Part shown: in pieces, positions 34,717 to 44,104 of the stretch
Layout: each line of letters starts with the position of its first letter
Position numbering within the stretch: position 1 is the first letter of the stretch
Assembly: GCF_000763885.1 (NCBI RefSeq)
Contig: NZ_JRKO01000036.1
Location: 1 to 63,334, forward strand
Direction of reading: 5' to 3'
Length of the DNA stretch: 63,334 bases
From: Paracoccus versutus
GTDB taxonomy: Bacteria > Pseudomonadota > Alphaproteobacteria > Rhodobacterales > Rhodobacteraceae
Notes under the pieces: generated by a model
Database searches by the model: none
What the model saw: the letters and a program-made list of their open reading frames with translations, nothing else
What the model was told of the DNA's origin: nothing
Program-made: the position numbers and the translations under genes

Positions 34717-36117
34717 TCAGCCCTGCCTGACGGAATGTGCGGCGGCGTTGATCCCCGCTTCCCGGCCAAAGACAAGCGCCATCCCGATATGGGATCCCGA
34801 CATGTAGCCGGTGCCGTGAAAACCGCCCGTCACCTCTCCGGCCGAGAACAGGCCAGGGACAGGCTCGTTGAACACATCCAGCACCCGCATCTGCGCATCG
34901 AGGGCCAGGCCGCCGTTGAAATGGGTCGTCCCCGGCACCGCGATGATCGCATGGAAGGGCGCCGCCGTGATCGGCTGGGGCGCGCCGACCGAGCCGACGA
35001 GACACCGTCGTCCGAAAGCGTCCTGCCCCGATCCGATGGCGGCGTTATAGGCATGGATCGTCCCAAGGGCCTTTTCGGGGTCGAGCCCGCATTCGTGGCG
35101 GAGACGCGTGACAAGGTCCTCCAGCGTGTCGGCCGTGAACTCCCGCGCCCCGGCATAGACTTTCGACCACATGGTCTTGCTGAAATTGTCCTTCACCTTC
35201 GCGTCGAAGATCTGGATCATCAGCGACTCCGGCTGGGACAGTCCTTTCAGCGTGATGTCCGTATAGGGTTCCGATTCGTCGCAGAAGCGCCTGCCCGCCT
35301 TGTTGAGCAGGATGGCGCCGCAATAGTTGATGATGGACGTCACGCCGGTGTGGCGATCGACCGGGCCAGATGCGGCAATTCCGGCGGTCAGAAAGCGGGT
35401 GCCGGCGCCAAGCGCCATCGCCATCAACAGGCCGTCGCCGCGCGAGCCCGGCGCAGTGACCGGCATGATGCGCTGTGTTCCGGGGCCTCCGAAATGCTTG
35501 ATGAGATCGGGATTCCGGCTGAACCCGCCCGTAGCCAACACCACCGCCCGCCGCGCCTCGAATCGGCGGCACCGGCCCTCCGTCTCGACCTCGACATGGG
35601 TGACGCGCTGTTGATCGCGGACAAGGCGCCTGGCCCGGACCCTGCGCAGGATCCTGATGGGCCGGGACTGGGCCGCTGCCACCAGGGCATCGACGATCTG
35701 CGCCCCGCCGCCCCGGTTCTGCAACGGCATCTCGTGCGCCCAGGGCGCGCTCATATGCGCGAGCTGCACCGATTTCGCGAACCGGACGCCAAGTTCCTCA
35801 AGCCGGGCGAAACTGCGGCCGGACCTGTCGACATAGACCTGCAACAGGGCCGGATCGGCGTCGGGATGGGCGTGGGCAAGATCCTGCAACAGAAGGGCAC
35901 GCGGCTCGGGCGCGAATTTCGTTTCGCACAGGGTGACATGACCCGTCGCAGGCAGCATGCCGCCGCCGAGCTGGTTTTCCGATTCGAGAAGAACCACCTC
36001 GGCTCCGAGGTCGCTGGCCTCTATCGCAGCCATCAGGCCGGCGGGGCCCCCGCCAATCACGATTACATCGGCCCCCTGCCCGTCAGCTTGACCATCATTC
36101 TGCACCTCGACGTTCAT
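34717..36117 (-). CDS. FAD-dependent dehydrogenase of the fumarate reductase/ketosteroid dehydrogenase flavoprotein type (2)
   Basis: A 466-residue paralogue of the protein encoded at 32384. FAD motif GGGPAG is at 22-27 in DVIVIGGGPAGLMAAIEASD; AKSVQLAHMSAPWAHEMPL matches its sister closely, and GLFSAGEVTGGFHGTGYMSG closes the FAD domain. The ATG at 36117 was chosen because upstream sequence in frame is not protein-like. It is divergent from the second FAH gene. Two such flavoproteins in one cluster suggest two successive or stereospecific desaturation or reduction steps. Confidence 0.87.
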   Translation of the reverse strand: MNVEVQNDGQADGQGADVIVIGGGPAGLMAAIEASDLGAEVVLLESENQLGGGMLPATGHVTLCETKFAPEPRALLLQDLAHAHPDADPALLQVYVDRSGRSFARLEELGVRFAKSVQLAHMSAPWAHEMPLQNRGGGAQIVDALVAAAQSRPIRILRRVRARRLVRDQQRVTHVEVETEGRCRRFEARRAVVLATGGFSRNPDLIKHFGGPGTQRIMPVTAPGSRGDGLLMAMALGAGTRFLTAGIAASGPVDRHTGVTSIINYCGAILLNKAGRRFCDESEPYTDITLKGLSQPESLMIQIFDAKVKDNFSKTMWSKVYAGAREFTADTLEDLVTRLRHECGLDPEKALGTIHAYNAAIGSGQDAFGRRCLVGSVGAPQPITAAPFHAIIAVPGTTHFNGGLALDAQMRVLDVFNEPVPGLFSAGEVTGGFHGTGYMSGSHIGMALVFGREAGINAAAHSVRQG

Positions 36118-36292
36118 TGGCGATACCTCGCAGTTTCTGCATGTGATTTCAGAGATCCGACCAAGCAGGATTGAGTGCCGGGGGCGGTTGCGCGGCTGCT
36201 CGCAGGGGCGGGCCGTCATGCCCTGGCGGGCAGGAAGCCAGTCGGATTCGCTCTTCTGTTCGTAAGCGACCCATATCACCATCTTTCGCAAA

Positions 36293-36304
36293 AAATATAT
36301 ATTT
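36293..36304. promoter_or_regulatory. AT-rich palindrome upstream of the second FAH gene
   Basis: AAATATATATTT is a perfect 12-base palindrome in the divergent gap between flavoprotein 2 and FAH 2, and resembles the other AT-rich sites in the island. A TTGACA lies at 36308-36313, which could be a -35 element for the forward genes. Confidence 0.45.
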
Positions 36305-36373
36305 AAGTTGACAGAATCTTTTATTTTGGGGATTGTGCTGTCAGAAAGCATGTCGGCGTTCGGGGAGGAATGC

Positions 36374-37231
36374 ATGCGGTTTGTGAGCTACGAGAACGCC
36401 GGGATACGCGGCTTGGCCGTTGCCACGGAGGGCGACGGATATCGCGGCCTCCTTGCCTCCGACAGCGGTTTTCCGGGCACGCTGGACGAGATCGTGCGGC
36501 GCAATGATTTCGCGGCAGCCGCCCAGGCGCTTCGGTCGGGCGCACCGCTCGATCTCGATGCCGTGACCTTTCGCACGCCGCTGGCCAATCCCGGCAAGGT
36601 TCTTTGCGTGGGCCTCAACTACTCCGACCATGCCGCCGAAAGCGCCATGGAAGTGCCGCCGTTCCCTACGGTTTTCGCGCGCTTTCCCAGCGGCTTCGTT
36701 GCGCATGGCGCGCCGCTTGTCCGGCCCCGCGTCTCGGAAATGTTCGACTACGAGGGCGAGGTGGTCGCGGTGATCGGCAAGTCCGGGCGCGAAATCCCCG
36801 AGGCCGAGGCGCTAGATCATGTATGCGGCTACTCGATCTTCAACGATGGCTCGATCCGCGATTTCCAGTTGCAGACGCCGCAGTGGACGGTGGGCAAGAA
36901 CTTCGACGGGACGGGTGCTTTTGGCCCCATCTTCGTCACGGCAGACGAATTGCCGCCAGGCGCGGCGGGGTTGCGGATCGAAACGCGTCTGAACGATCAG
37001 GTCTTGCAGCGCGCCAATACCGACGATCTGATCTTCGACATCCGCAAGCTGGTTTCACTGTTGAGCATCGGCATGACGCTGGAGGCCGGCGACATCATCG
37101 TGACGGGTACGCCCTCGGGTGTGGGGATGGCGCGCTCTCCCAAGGTTTTCATGAAGCCGGGCGATGTCTGCGAGGTCAGCGTGGAACGGATCGGCACGCT
37201 GCGGAACCCGGTGGTCGCGCAAGAGGCGTGA
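36374..37231 (+). CDS. Fumarylacetoacetate hydrolase-family protein (2)
   Basis: A 285-residue FAH protein: CVGLNYSDHAAESAMEVP, then FDYEGEVVAVIGKSGREIPE and IFNDGSIRDFQLQTPQW for the metal site, and GDIIVTGTPSGVGMARSP. GGGGAGGA just before the ATG supports 36374, although ATG 36350 is possible. It differs enough from FAH 1 to act on another acyl-pyruvate-like substrate. It precedes the ABC importer genes on the same strand, with a 190-base gap. Confidence 0.88.
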   Translation: MRFVSYENAGIRGLAVATEGDGYRGLLASDSGFPGTLDEIVRRNDFAAAAQALRSGAPLDLDAVTFRTPLANPGKVLCVGLNYSDHAAESAMEVPPFPTVFARFPSGFVAHGAPLVRPRVSEMFDYEGEVVAVIGKSGREIPEAEALDHVCGYSIFNDGSIRDFQLQTPQWTVGKNFDGTGAFGPIFVTADELPPGAAGLRIETRLNDQVLQRANTDDLIFDIRKLVSLLSIGMTLEAGDIIVTGTPSGVGMARSPKVFMKPGDVCEVSVERIGTLRNPVVAQEA

Positions 37232-37422
37232 TCGCCGAAGATCGGCCTTGCGAAGCAAGGCCCTGGCGGCCCCGAAAGTGCCCGCGACCATGTTCGGGAC
37301 CGCAACCCGCGACTGACCAGGTGGAACGCTGAACATGCCACGTCGGCCTGGATGTCCAGGGGGTCCGACGCCGCCGGGGAAGAACAAGCAACGCAAATGC
37401 GAAATGCACAGAGGAGGAAAGC

Positions 37423-38529
37423 ATGAGCAATCATAAGGGTTGGGTTCACAGAACCAGGCAGATTATCTTTTCCCTTCCCATCGCGATGCTGGCGCCCGCG
37501 GGCATGGCCAGCGCTGAAACCGCAGCGGGAACGAATTTCGATGAAATCCTCGCCGGCGCGAAGACCGAAGGGAAGCTGACAGTCTGGGGTTCGTTCCCGC
37601 AAAAGACCGAAACCCACGCGGCGCTGATCAAGGCATTCAACGAACGCTTCGGTCTGGAAACCCAACTGGAATGGGTTCCGAACCCGCCGATAACCTCGAA
37701 CTCGCGCGCACTGACGGAAAAGGCGGGCGGCGGCTCGGTCAGCATGGACATCATCGCCGGTTCCTCCATGGAGGACACCGTGTTGATGGCCGACCAGGGC
37801 TTGATCACGAAATTCCCGTGGACGGAAGTGTTCGGCGAACAACTGCCCGCAATCAAAGATCTCGAAGAGCAGATGTTCGACGAATATCGCGACGTGGCGC
37901 TTCCCTATTATGTCATCGCGTACGGCTTTGGCTGGAATCCCAACTTCATAGACGACGCGGACGTTCCCGAGACCTACGACGATCTGCTCGACCCGAAATG
38001 GAAGGGCAAGATAGGGTTCAATTCGTTCTTCGCGCCGATCAACATCAACAGCTATGTCATCGGCTATGACGGCGCGGTAGAGTATGCGAAGGCGCTGTTC
38101 GCCAACCAGCCCGTGTTCGAGAAAGGCACCCTCGCCGTGCAGAACGCGGTCATTTCCGGTGCTGTTCCCTTCGGCGTCATCAACTCTATCGGCGCGTTTA
38201 CCAGCGAACGGACCGGCGAACCGCTGAAGTTCAAGCTGCCGTCCGACATCATCGCCCTGTCCAACCTCCATATCTATGTGCCTGAAGGCGCACCACACCC
38301 GAACACCGCGCGGCTGTTCACCGCCTGGATGGCGGTCGAGGGCGCAACGGTCGGCGACGCTTATGAGCCGATGGTTCGTCCGGGCGACAAGAGCGCGGAT
38401 CTGGTGCGCATGATCGAGGAGCGTGTCGCGGCCACAGGCGCGAAGGTCTCGCAGGTGAGCGGCCCTGAAGACCTGGAAACCTCGGAGCGCGTCAACAAGA
38501 CCCTCGCGGATATCGTCGCCGGGAAATAG
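37423..38529 (+). CDS. Fbp/Pot-type ABC transporter extracellular solute-binding protein
   Basis: A 368-residue periplasmic protein. A Sec signal peptide ends near ASA in AMLAPAGMASAE. The mature protein has LTVWGSFPQKTETHAALIKA, the FNERFGLETQLEW block, SVSMDIIAGSSMEDTVLMAD and YVIAYGFGWNPNFIDDADVP, the pattern of the type 2 periplasmic iron, polyamine or phosphonate binders (AfuA/PotD-like). The tyrosine pairs typical of ferric-ion binders are not evident, so an organic substrate related to the island's pathway is more likely, but this is an inference. Confidence 0.85.
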   Translation: MSNHKGWVHRTRQIIFSLPIAMLAPAGMASAETAAGTNFDEILAGAKTEGKLTVWGSFPQKTETHAALIKAFNERFGLETQLEWVPNPPITSNSRALTEKAGGGSVSMDIIAGSSMEDTVLMADQGLITKFPWTEVFGEQLPAIKDLEEQMFDEYRDVALPYYVIAYGFGWNPNFIDDADVPETYDDLLDPKWKGKIGFNSFFAPININSYVIGYDGAVEYAKALFANQPVFEKGTLAVQNAVISGAVPFGVINSIGAFTSERTGEPLKFKLPSDIIALSNLHIYVPEGAPHPNTARLFTAWMAVEGATVGDAYEPMVRPGDKSADLVRMIEERVAATGAKVSQVSGPEDLETSERVNKTLADIVAGK

Positions 38530-38640
38530 CCGGGTCACCCGGGAAAACCGCGTGATCCACCACACGGGCGCGTCCTGGCCATGCCGGCTCGCGCCCGTGC
38601 CAGGATAAAGTGCGCCCTCCTTCGGGGAGAGGAGAATTAC

Positions 38641-39732
38641 ATGCTGAAAGTCGATAGTCTCTTAAAGTCGTTCGGCGATCATACCGTGATCGACCATGTG
38701 TCGTTCGAGGTGGAAGCGGGCGACTTCTTTACGATGCTCGGCCCCAGCGGCTGCGGCAAGACGACGATCCTGCAATGCATCGCAGGGTTGCAAACCCCGA
38801 CGGCGGGCTCGATCGAGATGGCCGGAAAGGTCGTCTACAGTTCTGCCCAGAAGTTGTTCGTACCGGCGAGCCACCGCAACCTGGGGATGGTGTTCCAGTC
38901 CTATGCGATCTGGCCGCATATGACCGTTTTCGAGAATGTCGCCTTTCCGCTGGTCCATGGAGCGCGGCAGCGCGTGCAGGACGTCGACAAGCGCGTCATG
39001 CACGCACTGGAGATGGTGAAGCTTCAGGATTACGCGCAACGTCCCGCCCCCTTCCTCAGCGGCGGTCAGCAGCAGCGTGTTGCGCTGGCCCGCGCCCTTG
39101 TCCACCAGCCCGAACTGCTCCTGCTGGACGAGCCGCTTTCCAACCTCGACGCCAAGCTGCGCGACGTGATGCGCATCGAGATCCGCAACCTGGTGAAGTC
39201 CATGGGGATCACCACGATCTTCGTGACCCATGACCAGCTCGAGGCGCTGTCGATGTCCGACACGGTCATGCTCCTGCGCGGCGGTCATATCGTCCAGAAG
39301 GGCAGCCCGCAGGAGGTCTTTCTGCGCCCGAACACCGAATTCACCGCCGATTTCATGGGGCGCAGCAACTTGATCCCCGGCAAGCTTTCGGCCTCGGGCA
39401 GCCATGTGACGACCTCATTCGGTGAAGTCGCCTGCAACGTCGCCTCCGGCCTGACGCCCGGTGCCGATGTGGCGCTGGTGGTGCGTCCGAACGTCGTCCG
39501 CACCGTGGCCGCCAGAAATGCGACGCGCGGCCAGAATACCTTCGTGGGGCGGATCGAAAGCCAAACCTTCCTGGGTGACCTCATCGAGGCCGATGTGATC
39601 CTTGGCGGGCAAGTCATGCGCGTCGCGCTAGATCCTTATGCGCCGCTTGCGAATGGCCAGGAGGTTGAAGTCCAGCTTCCAGCCGAATGCTGCATTGCGG
39701 TTCCAGCCGAATCCGCCAGCAGGAGGGGGTAG
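38641..39732 (+). CDS. ABC transporter ATP-binding protein (PotA/FbpC type with TOBE domain)
   Basis: A 363-residue ATPase. Walker A GPSGCGKTT (34-42), Q-loop in VFQSYAIWPHMTV, signature LSGGQ (139-143), Walker B LLLLDEPLSNLDA, and H-loop VTHDQLEA. From about residue 240 a regulatory C-terminal TOBE region follows. It sits between the binding protein and the permease and energises the same importer. ATG 38641 follows GGGGAGAGGAG. Confidence 0.9.
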   Translation: MLKVDSLLKSFGDHTVIDHVSFEVEAGDFFTMLGPSGCGKTTILQCIAGLQTPTAGSIEMAGKVVYSSAQKLFVPASHRNLGMVFQSYAIWPHMTVFENVAFPLVHGARQRVQDVDKRVMHALEMVKLQDYAQRPAPFLSGGQQQRVALARALVHQPELLLLDEPLSNLDAKLRDVMRIEIRNLVKSMGITTIFVTHDQLEALSMSDTVMLLRGGHIVQKGSPQEVFLRPNTEFTADFMGRSNLIPGKLSASGSHVTTSFGEVACNVASGLTPGADVALVVRPNVVRTVAARNATRGQNTFVGRIESQTFLGDLIEADVILGGQVMRVALDPYAPLANGQEVEVQLPAECCIAVPAESASRRG

Positions 39733-39734
39733 AC

Positions 39735-41483
39735 ATGAGCATATCACGCACAAGCAGCGCTACCACGGAGGCGGTGTGGGAACCCGATACCTCAAGCACC
39801 GCGCGGCTCGTTGTCCGCAACGGGCTTCTGATCCTGCTGGTCGTGCTGATCGCGCTTCCGCTTCTGGTGCTGATCTATACCAGCTTTCTCCCCCCCGGCG
39901 CGGTTCCCCTGTCGGGCTCTGAACTGACGCTGGATAATTATCGTTCGATCCTCACCGGCTCGGGCACCGTCGCGCTGTTCGTGCGGACGATCATCTTTGC
40001 CGTGGGCAGTTCTGCCATCGGCATCGTTCTGGGCATCTCTTTCGCCTATCTGACCGAGCGGACCGACCTGCCGGGACGGACCGCCGTCCGTATTCTGATG
40101 TTTTCCTGGATGGCGGTTCCGGCGCTGGTCTTCGGCTATGGCTGGATCCTGCTGCTCAACCCTGGCAACGGCATCATCAACGTGATGGTGAAGGCGATCT
40201 TCAACCTCGAGCAGGCGCCATTCACGCCCTATTCAATGCAGGCCCTCACCGTCATTGCCGGCCTTGGCGCAGTTCCGACGGCCTATATCATGGTCAGCGG
40301 GCTGCTGCGCAACATGGATCCCTCGCTTGAGGACGCAGCGTTCGTTTCGGGGGCGAGCCGGTTCGTGATCCTGCGCAAGATCACCGCGCCATTGCTGACG
40401 CCCGGCACGCTGTCGATCTCGATCTACCTGATCATGACGATGGTGCAGCATTTCGATCTGCCGATGATCATCGGCCTGACCGCGCAGACCCCGGTCCTGT
40501 CCACCAGCATCTACATGGCCGCGGCACCGGATTTCGGCCTGCCGAACTATGGGCTAGCGGCGGCCTTCGGCGTGTTCCTGGCGATCCTGGCCGGAGCGCT
40601 GATGTTCATGTATTTCCGCGTGGTTCATGCAAGCGAGCGTTATCGCACCGTCACCGGCAAGAGCTTCCGCCCCAAGTTGTTGCACCTGCGTGGGCTTCAG
40701 AAGGTGTTCGCGATCCTGCTGGTGGGCGGTTACTTCGCCCTAATGCTAATGCCGCTGCTGACGCTGGCCTGGGCCAGCCTGTTCCCCTACTACAGGCTCC
40801 CGTCCTTCGCCGCCCTCGCGGATGCCAGCTTTGCGGCCTACTTCCGGGTGTTCAGCGAGCCGCAGACCTTCCGCGTCATCGTCAACACCGTACTGCTGTT
40901 CCTGACGAGTTCCACCCTCGCCGTCGTGCTGTCCTGTCTGGTCAGCTGGTTCGCCGTGCGGCTGGGCGGCAAGAGCGGCCGGGCCATGGACCTGCTATCC
41001 TTCGCCCCCACCGCGATCCCGCCAATCGTCATGGCCATCGCGCTGCTGATGATGTTCCTCAGGACACCGCTCAATGGAACCATCTGGGTGATCGTGATCG
41101 GGCATATCGCCATGTATCTGTCCTTCGGCACGCGGGCGATGAACGGGGCATTGATCCAGATCCACCGAGAGCTCGAAGATGCCGCCACGGTAAGCGGCGC
41201 GAGTTGGGGAACCAGCCTGCGCAAGGTGCTGTTCCCGATCATCTGGCCACATATCCTCAATACCTGGCTGTGGATCGTGGCGCATAGCGCGCGCGACTTG
41301 ACCTTTCCGCTGTTCCTGCTGACCTCGAGCAACGTGGTTGTCGCGACAGCGATCTATCAGCGCTGGAATTATCCCGACCTGCCGGGAACCGCCGCGCTGT
41401 GCATGATGCTGGTTCTTGCGCTGTCGGCGCTGGTGATTCCGATCCAGATCTATCTGGAACACAAGAACCTGAATAAGGCGTAG
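39735..41483 (+). CDS. Fused ABC transporter permease (FbpB-like, two permease domains)
   Basis: A 582-residue membrane protein holding both permease halves. There are about 12 segments and two EAA coupling loops: SLEDAAFVSGASRFVILRKI in the first half and ELEDAATVSGASWGTSLRKV in the second. This single-chain permease is characteristic of ferric-iron/phosphonate/thiamine-type importers. The start lies two bases after the ATPase stop and GGAGGGGG is just upstream. Confidence 0.9.
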   Translation: MSISRTSSATTEAVWEPDTSSTARLVVRNGLLILLVVLIALPLLVLIYTSFLPPGAVPLSGSELTLDNYRSILTGSGTVALFVRTIIFAVGSSAIGIVLGISFAYLTERTDLPGRTAVRILMFSWMAVPALVFGYGWILLLNPGNGIINVMVKAIFNLEQAPFTPYSMQALTVIAGLGAVPTAYIMVSGLLRNMDPSLEDAAFVSGASRFVILRKITAPLLTPGTLSISIYLIMTMVQHFDLPMIIGLTAQTPVLSTSIYMAAAPDFGLPNYGLAAAFGVFLAILAGALMFMYFRVVHASERYRTVTGKSFRPKLLHLRGLQKVFAILLVGGYFALMLMPLLTLAWASLFPYYRLPSFAALADASFAAYFRVFSEPQTFRVIVNTVLLFLTSSTLAVVLSCLVSWFAVRLGGKSGRAMDLLSFAPTAIPPIVMAIALLMMFLRTPLNGTIWVIVIGHIAMYLSFGTRAMNGALIQIHRELEDAATVSGASWGTSLRKVLFPIIWPHILNTWLWIVAHSARDLTFPLFLLTSSNVVVATAIYQRWNYPDLPGTAALCMMLVLALSALVIPIQIYLEHKNLNKA

Positions 41484-41497
41484 TGCGGACGCGCTGG

Positions 41498-41521
41498 TCC
41501 GGGGCCAAGGCTGGCCCCGGA
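41498..41521 (+). terminator. Hairpin after the ABC importer operon
   Basis: A ten-bp stem TCCGGGGCCA (41498-41507) against TGGCCCCGGA (41512-41521) with an AGGC loop, 15 bases after the permease stop. No T-run follows, so it is a plausible but weak terminator. Confidence 0.5.
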
Positions 41522-41558
41522 TCGACCCTGAAGGAATAACCTCTCGACCAAGGCGGAT

Positions 41559-41789
41559 ATGATGACCGAAGTTGGGTTTATCGGGATTGGAGCCATGGGC
41601 CGTCCGATGGCAATGCGCCTGATCCGGGGCGGTTACGACCTGGTTGCCTTCGACATCCGCAAAAGCGCCGTCGAGGCGCTGGCAGCGTAGGGCGCGAAAC
41701 AGGCGGGGTCGGCGCGTGAAATCGTGGAGCGCTGCGAAACGGTGGTCCTGTCCTTGCCATCCCTCGGCGCGGTTCGCGACGCCGTTAAC
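41559..41789 (+). pseudogene. 3-Hydroxyisobutyrate dehydrogenase-like, N-terminal fragment
   Basis: GFIGIGAMGRPMAMRLIRGG is the Rossmann opening of beta-hydroxyacid dehydrogenases. An in-frame TAG at 41688-41690 interrupts it (EALAA stop GAKQAGSA), then VVLSLPSLGAVRDAV follows in the same frame. Similarity ends near 41789 at a junction with an E2 fragment on the other strand. This marks the 3' edge of the intact catabolic island. Confidence 0.75.
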
Positions 41790-42104
41790 CGGAACCACAA
41801 GGGCTTTCTCGCCCAGGGCAGTGCCGATCCCGATGTTCACATCATTAAAAATTTCAAGCCTATCGGCATGCCAACGGCTGTTGACCTGCGGCATGGCCAG
41901 CATGGCTTTTGCGGCCGCCCTGACGATATAGGCAGCATAGGACAGTGAGATGCCATCGGCCTCGAACTTCGTTTTACGATGAGTGCGGTGTGCGATGACG
42001 GCGCTGAAATCGGCCTCGAAGACCGCCGTCACCTGAGGCGCTTCAGATACGGATTTCAGCATGTTTCACGCAATAGCCAGCCGCATCTGGTCATGCGGAA
42101 CAAT
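41787..42104 (-). pseudogene. 2-Oxoacid dehydrogenase E2 (acyltransferase) catalytic-domain fragment
   Basis: Residues QMRLAIA, a TGA stop at 42066-42068 where relatives have Arg, then NMLKSVSEAPQVTAVFEADF and PQVNSRWHADRLEIFNDVNI with GTALGEKALVVPV. This is the first third of an E2 catalytic domain. Lipoyl and E3-binding domains are gone: the 5' side is fused to the E1 gene near 42105, and the 3' side ends at the dehydrogenase fragment. Confidence 0.82.
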
Positions 42105-44010
42105 CTCGCCCCCAAAACCAGCGGTTTGCAGGTCTTCATGAACGATCAGGCAACGATGCGTCCTGGTGACCGAGTTCAGCACCGCCTCCCGGTCCCAGGG
42201 AACCAGCGTGCGCAGATCGATCACATCCACCGAGAACCCTTCGGCCGCTTCCTGACAACGATCAACCATCCCGCCCCAGGTGACGATGGTCGCGTCGTTA
42301 CCTTCGGCCACGAATTTCGCTTTGCCGAAGGGAATCGCGTAATCTTCACCCGGCCAGGGGCGTCGTGCCCAGGCGTGGTCCAGCATCGCGCGATGTTCCA
42401 GGAAGATCACCGGGTCGTTGCCGCGCAGACTGGTCCGCAGAAGGCCCTCGGCGTTGGAGGGCGAAGCGACCTTCCAGCCAGGGCTGTGGATGAAGGCAAC
42501 CTCGTTGGTCTGGCTGTGCCAGGGATCGCCGCACTTGAAGAATCCGACTGGCATACGCACGACCATATGCGCCGCGAACCGGTTGTTCGTCCGCCAGCGC
42601 ATCGAGCCGCAGTCGTTGAGCTGTTCGGTCGCCGGTTCTGCATATTTTGCGGAACTGGATTTCCGGGACAGGCAACAGGCCGGCAAGGGCCATGCCGACG
42701 GCACGGCCGATGATACCCTCCTCGGACAGCGATGTGTCAAAGACGCGATCGGTTCCGAATTTCTCCTGAAGCCCCAGCGTTACGGCGTGGACGCCACCCT
42801 TGGGACCGATATCCTCGCCAAAGACCGGCATGCGGGGATTCAGCCCCAGTTACTGATCGAGAACGCGACGGATCGCCGTGACCATACTGAGCGCTGCCCC
42901 TCGGGCCGCGCCAGATCGGTGCTGGCGGGAGCGGCCCAGCCCTGAGGCATCAGACCGCCCGTCGCCTGCATCTCGCCTTCGAAGAAGACGTTGCGCAGCA
43001 CGGTTTCAGGTTTGGCGACAGGCCGAGCCTCGGCCGCTTCACGCACAGCATCGGCGCGGTCTGCGGCTGCTTCCAGCTCCTTCCTCCAGCCATCCTCGCT
43101 CATCAGCGCCGGCACGAGGTAATTCTTGAGCTTGGCCCAGGGATCGCGTGCCCATTCCGCCTCAACGACCTCAGGAGTCTTGTATGTCTGGGTGTCCTGA
43201 AAGCTATGCCCCTGAAGCCGCGGCACGGTCGGGCGCAGCATGGCAGGCAGACGTTCCTCGCGGACGAAAGCAAGGGCTTGGGCGGTCAGCAGCGCCGCCT
43301 CCTCAGGATCGGTGCCGTCGCCGGTGAATATCTTGAGCCCTCTCCAGGCAGCCAGGTTCGCCGCGATATTGCCGCCTGGGGTCTGGAACGTCGAAGCCAC
43401 CGAAATACCGAAGCCATTGTCCTCGATATAGAACAACATCGGCAGCTTCTGCGTCGTCGCAATCGTCAGAGCCGACCAGAACCCGTTCGAGGCGACGGAA
43501 CCGTCCCCGCCCAGCACCACGCCGATTGAACGCCCATGACCCTCGGAGCCCAGCACCTCGGCGTGATATTCCATCGCCTGAGCCCAGCCTGCGATGGGGC
43601 TGTACTGCGCACCGACACCACCGCACATGGGAAGCGCCGTCGCACCACGAGGATTGGGAGAGTTGAAGACGACACCGATGTCGCTGCCGCCCGAATAGCC
43701 GCCGGCGCGACCCATAGCCGAAGCCAGCGCTTTCTTCAGGGTCCACCTCCAGCGACAACAGCATCGGTCGCGACCGATAGTAGCCGCAAACTGCGTCATG
43801 AGGTGCGTCCAGGCGCATGCGCAGGAGGATCTGCGCCATGTCATGTCCACGCGCAGAGAATTGGTAGAGCACCTTCTTTTCTGGAACCAGACGGGTTTCC
43901 TCCAACTCGTCCAGCGCGCGGCTCAGGGCCATGTGGCGCAGAACCTCGACCCAATCGACGGAAACGTCAGGAGCGTTGCGTCGCGCAATGCTAAGCGAAC
44001 TTCTGGCCAT
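42105..44010 (-). pseudogene. 2-Oxoacid dehydrogenase E1, fused alpha-beta, several frameshifts
   Basis: The alpha part starts MARSSLSIARRNAPD with GGGAGG at ideal spacing, and continues to SLEVDPEE; after a one-base shift near 43735 it goes on as ALASAMGRAGGYSGGSDIGV with the ThDP-type GDGSVASNGFWSAL. The beta part MVTAIRRVLDQ is in another frame and meets a TAA where Glu is expected. [20 protein letters not shown] then leads through another shift near 42650 to SVDVIDLRTLVPWD and EDLQTAGFGGEIV. Many lesions show long inactivity. Branched-chain or acetoin-type substrate cannot be decided. Confidence 0.85.
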
Positions 44011-44104
44011 CGGACCTCCCTCTCGCACGCCTTTTCCTGACATGTTTTGCATCTGCGAGCTGAAAAGTTCTTTCAGCCCATCCGGGTATGGTTACATTAT
44101 TGAA

